From NCBI GenBank assembly GCA_015680685.1, contig MNCI01016273.1:2051625-2115624 (forward strand): DNA of 64,000 nt, in the 5' to 3' direction. The position numbers and the translations under genes were made by a program. Below are positions 59,790-64,000 of the stretch, in pieces. This DNA comes from Gnetum montanum (lineage: Eukaryota > Streptophyta > Gnetopsida > Gnetales > Gnetaceae). The notes under the pieces are model-generated. The model had not been told where the DNA came from, did not search any database, and was given only the letters and a program-made list of their open reading frames with translations. Every line of letters begins with the position of its first letter. The first letter of the stretch is position 1.

Positions 59790-60400
59790 TCAATTTCACT
59801 AGCACAACATTTTTGACTTTTGGTATGTTGGGTAGGGAGCTATGGGACCTACATATCAACATGTTTGATTGGTCCAGGTAGCATATTGTCCATGAACTTA
59901 GGCTTGTGAGTGTGTATTAGCTAATTTCATTCTCAATTGCAATTGTCCAGCATTTATGACACTTGATATTCAAAATTTGGAGTTGCGGGGCCCACCAATA
60001 AACTTGTTTGACTAGTTTGATAGTGTTCTAGGATATGGAGGTTAATATCACACCAAAAGGTAGAATATGGAGTTAATTTCATAGTCAATTTCATGCCCAT
60101 AGTTTTTTGACCTTTGATGGTTTTTCTAAGCTCTATGGGACCCACATGGTAGTTTGTTTGAGTAGGATGAGTAGTACATGAAACCATAGAAGCTATTTTT
60201 CTAACATGGAATATAGTATGAACTTAATTTTATTTCTTATTTCATTGTCCTAGTGTGTTAGACCTTTGGTATTTTATGTATGCCATCTGTGGGGCCCACA
60301 TACCACCAAAATTGAACATATGGGTAGCATATGGACTAGGAAAACCAAATATTTCATCAAGAGGTAGTGTGTAGACTTATTTTCATTTTTAATTTCACAT
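59790..60400. repeat. Degenerate ~140-153-bp tandem repeat
   Basis: Four units marked by GGGACCTACAT, GGGGCCCACCA, GGGACCCACAT and GGGGCCCACAT at about 59848, 59987, 60139 and 60292. Most are preceded by GACCTTTGGT-like words, and three units carry TTGTTTGA-like words after the marker. Spacing is 139, 152 and 153 bases. Confidence 0.65.
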
Positions 60401-60787
60401 CAATAGCATTTTTGGAATAGTCCTTGGCTTGTTTGGAAAATTATGCTCAACATGTATTAGCTAGAAAGAGGAATTTATCACCAAACCCCAATGTATGAGC
60501 TCAATTTCTTTTTTTTTATTTCATTGTTGTAAAGTGTGGAGCAAGTTGGAATCAGAAAACTCTATCTTCCCAACATAACCAAGCTAATTTAGCTTTTTCT
60601 CTTCTTACTCTCAGCATGTGGGGGGCAATCCTTGGAATTTCAAACTTCTCTATGTGGTAGTTAGAGGTAAAACACTTGAGATCTACAAGCCATTGCAAGA
60701 AGGAATTGATCAACTTCCTATAGGAATTTCAATCCATCTAAGGGAGAAGGATCTTGGTCTATGATGTCTAGACACCCATTTTTTGTT

Positions 60788-60788
<1 letters not shown>

Positions 60789-60831
<43 letters not shown>
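60789..60831. repeat. (CT)n microsatellite
   Basis: About 21 uninterrupted CT dinucleotides. Confidence 0.95.
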
Positions 60832-60833
<2 letters not shown>

Positions 60834-62270
60834 TTTCTGCTTAATTGTGATAACATTTCCCACCTTCTAGGCTTATTTTTGTAAATATTTTTGCCTTTTG
60901 AAAACTTGGAATCAAGGATTTAGCTTTTTCAATAGTTATAGAAATCAAATCTAGGTTTTCTAGCCTTTTCAATGAAGATTTTGGTTTTATTCAAGCCACA
61001 TATGTGACGTTCTAGCCTATTTTGGTTGTTTTTCAATGTTTATAGTATTTTCTAGCCACATGTGATAACGTTAATGGGATATTTCCATGTTATAGCTAGC
61101 ATCTTTGACCTCTAGTATTGTAGAATGCAACATAGTAGGGTTCTAGGCCATGATTGCAATTTTTCCAGGTTTTTTCTAGGTTTTTTAATGTCAAATTAGG
61201 ACTTTTTGGTTAAAAAAAAAGGTTTTTTCTGTAAAAATTTTCTTGAATTGGTAGCGTTTTTGGCTTTTCTCATGCTTGCAATAGTATGTTTAATTTTTAT
61301 TAATTAAATTACTATAATTATAGTTTATCCATGCTCAAATTCTAGTGAATTAGGGTTTTTTAGATTAAATTTTAGTGAATTTTGGGTTTTTTTGCACCGA
61401 TATGTGTTGCGTCTTGGTTAATCTTAGCTTATTTGATGAATTTTACAGTCCATAAAATTTTTTTAAATGTTTTAATATTTTTTTCTAGCCTTGGGAGGCT
61501 TGCATTTGCCACATTTCTAGGTTTGATGCAATTTTTTTGGGCTTTTTGGGCTAATATTACTAGTGTTTTGATGCTTGATGTCTAGAATGGATGTTGTGGA
61601 TCTTTTCATGATCCTATGGTTAGCTTTTTTAATCTCTAGCTCTATAAGAGAAGTATTTTTATCCTTCTATATCTAAGAGGACATCATATTAGCCACTTTG
61701 GGATTTTTGTGAGAAATAAATTACAGCATATGAAACTTCAAGATGAAAAAATCTAGTGTTTTCTTCCCTCAACCTCCCCTCATCCTCAATGTTTCACATT
61801 GTCCCAACTCTTAAGCTATTATTTTTGGGATTTTTCTATCCCTCAAGCCTCATAATTGTTAATTTTTGCCACATGTTTTGCACAAATCTCTTTTTGTATC
61901 AACTATTGGTGAAAATGCATGTTTTTTGTTCTATACGTCAACTATTTCACAAAATGCCAAACCTAGTTTTCATTATGTTAAAATATTTAATTTTCATGTT
62001 TATTGTATGACAAACTACCAATTTTAGTTTTTCATTAGTTAAGTGTTTGATAAAATGTCAAATTGGTTTTTTCTATGTCAAGTGAGATGTATAAAGGCTA
62101 AATCTTTATTTAAGTTGTAGTTGTAATTATATTTATAGGCTTGGCTATTTTTATATTTTAGTTTTTCTTGTAAAACCTCTCAATATTAAGACTATATTTG
62201 TTTTAATTTATTTGTTATTTATTATTATTATTATTTTTGTTGTTCTAATCACTAAATGTTTTGACTATGC
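60832..62270. other. T-rich intergenic stretch
   Basis: T-rich plus strand with short open frames of no recognisable content. Confidence 0.5.
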
Positions 62271-62272
62271 AG

Positions 62273-62592
62273 AGCTATGTTGAAACTAATTTTGATTGTG
62301 GTGGAGATGGTAGACATTTTATATTGTACCAAAATGATTTTTCCAGATATTTTGATGTTGTTGTCATCACAAAGGCTCTTATGGTATGGTCTTCCAATTA
62401 CATCCTTCACTATATGATTGATGATCCCGAGGCTTAAATGGAATTGGACCACGATGGAAATTCTTACTTCTACATGGATTTGGTAGGTATTGTGTATCTA
62501 GGATATTCCAATTTATTCTCAATACCTTACAAACAACACTTTAATGCTAGGTCACAAGCTAATCATCTTATTCCAAAATCCTTCTAGAAATA
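62273..62592 (+). other. Possible decayed exon
   Basis: After an acceptor-like TTTTGACTATGCAG, a frame reads through DGRHFILYQNDFSRYFD and VVITKALMVWSSNYI to one stop (62436) and stays open to 62587. Composition is coding-like but I recognise no family. Could be a gene remnant or chance. Confidence 0.25.
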
Positions 62593-63782
62593 TCTACATG
62601 TTGGAAGGATAATCTTTAGTTTAATTCAACATGTTTGTTTTGGTTTTAAGGCTACTTGTTTAATTGATTTTATCTTTTGATTTTTAGGTTTAAGGTGCAA
62701 AGAGGAGGATTTTTGTCAAATGATCAAACTCTATCTCTATAGCCTTGGAGAAGTTCAAACAAGGAGATAACATTAGAGTACAAGTGCTCAATTAGCTTAG
62801 TGTGGTACAATATGAGGTATTCTCAAGTGTACCAAAAGTGTGTGACTACTAAATGTATACACAAATTTTAGAATCTTTAAGATCTAGAAGTACGTGTAGT
62901 ATGGTAAGTAAAATTATTTTTATTTTTGTAATTTTTTATATTTTAACATTTTTTTTATAGTTTTGGTTTTTACCTTTTTAGCTTTTACCATTTAAATTTT
63001 AGTTTTTTTTTCGTTTACCATTAGTTGTTTACAATTTAATAGGCTAATAGGCTAACTGTGTCATATGCAATAAATTCTAAGCACCAGTTTGAAATCACCA
63101 TGGTTACTTGTAGTCATACTAAGGGGAAGATTCTCCTCATGTAGGGGTAAAGTAGACAAAGCACAAGAATGGTAATGACATAAAGCTTCTATAGATATCC
63201 AACAAAGAAAAATTGACACATGCTTGTTTAATTTGTTTATGTTTTTTAGTCCATCTATGTCACAAGTTTAGATGTTAAATGTTATTGATTTTTTTTAATG
63301 AAGAGGTTACAAAATTTTTTACTTGTATCCATGGTTTACCTATAGTTTTAAGTGTTGATGAAGGATTATTTAGCAATTTTTTGATGTAGCTTCTAAAGGT
63401 GTTGAGATGGTCACAAGAGTAGAGAAAAATACAATTTGTAGAGGGGACATGGAAGCTTGGCTCAAATCACCTCCTAGTATAATATTATATTTTGATAATT
63501 GTGACATTGAAGAGTTGAATAAGTTATGCCCTTTATTCTGCTATAGAGTTCTTTCCATGCTTTTTCACAAAAGAAAACCATATAAGTATAACATGCATAA
63601 GCTATAAGAAAAGTTTTAATCAATGGAACTAGGTTTGACTGGGTCATCTTGTTGGTTGTAGGTTTGAGGAGGGAAATACAAAAACATTGTAAAAACCTTA
63701 ATTCTATGTATCATGTTCTTTTAACATTTTTCAATGAGTTTTTGGTAATTAAATAAGATGAAAAGTAGGTAACACGTAATAT
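62593..63782. other. AT-rich stretch
   Basis: AT-rich with T-runs near 62940-63010. I see no supported gene. Confidence 0.45.
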
Positions 63783-64000
63783 TTTCCAACTTTCCAAACT
63801 TGGGCTAAACATATTGCCCATTTAGTACATGTCCAAGACATACCTATAGAGGATGTAGATGAATCACTATCTATTACCACTAAAAACACAAGTGATATTC
63901 ATGATTATTCCCTTAACAACACAAGGGTAGAGCCCCATTCTACATGTGACAATGTGAAAAGGACCAGGAGGTCACATGCAGAGGTAGAAGGTACTACTAG
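63783..64000 (+). other. Open frame running off the window
   Basis: About 72 codons open to the window end, containing AKHIAHLVHVQDIPIEDVDE and an Arg/Lys-rich end. It starts after a stop without an ATG, so if real it is an internal exon or part of a transposon polyprotein. Function unknown. Confidence 0.25.

Noticed and set aside
63407-63607. 66-codon open frame near the right edge
   Set aside because: No recognised motif, no splice or promoter context; length is within chance for AT-rich DNA.

Overview
This is a plant nuclear window. It has one intact spliced gene at the left edge, followed by about 60 kb of nested, decayed repeats. There is no bacterial gene organisation. The five-exon GH3-type gene with GT-AG introns, long AT-rich spacers, old Ty3/gypsy layers full of nonsense mutations, LINE remnants and an endogenous pararetrovirus all point to a large seed-plant genome. 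A gymnosperm is my preferred guess, but this is inference and not proven by any single sequence.

Layout. 1-3.7 kb: promoter, five exons and poly(A) signal of a GH3 acyl-acid-amido synthetase (+). 4.6-5.5 kb: LINE reverse-transcriptase remnant (-). 5.6-6.1 kb: possible tRNA-derived SINE pieces. 7.5-8.9 kb: solo LTR with TGTTG/CAACA ends and a perfect 5-bp target duplication, very GC-rich inside. 9.25-19.37 kb: element A, a complete but dead Athila-like LTR retrotransposon (-) with gag, protease, RT, RNase H and integrase. 21.34-30.11 kb: element B, a related element (-) that has lost all of pol but carries gag plus a long 3' ORF with a coiled coil. 30.35-31.76 kb: second LINE remnant (-). 32.67-51.76 kb: an old Ty3/gypsy element of chromovirus (Tekay/Del) type (+), carrying two later insertions. 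These are a solo LTR in its 5' LTR and, inside its RT, element C (36.54-46.73 kb, +), an Athila-like element with a perfect ATAAT target duplication. 52.0-53.8 kb: Tat/Retand-type RT-RNase H fragment (-). 54.3-59.7 kb: two near-identical copies of an endogenous caulimovirid pol region in a head-to-head inverted repeat, with a viral-type promoter and poly(A) signal on the left copy. 59.7-64 kb: AT-rich DNA with a degenerate tandem repeat, a (CT)n tract and no recognised gene.

How the parts relate. Elements A, B, C and the solo LTR at 33.4 kb share TGATGA...TCATCA ends. A, B and C also share a tRNA-Asp-type primer-binding site and a short purine-rich tract next to the 3' LTR. A and C keep pol but have almost no 3' ORF; B keeps gag and the 3' ORF but no pol, so the family shows complementary losses. 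All three keep an internal copy of the 3' polypurine motif and a splice-acceptor-like context before an ATGGC at the 3' ORF position. Their U3 regions carry arrays of short palindromes. Three isolated single N bases, two of them at repeat or deletion junctions in the pararetrovirus, suggest that some structure there may be assembly-made.
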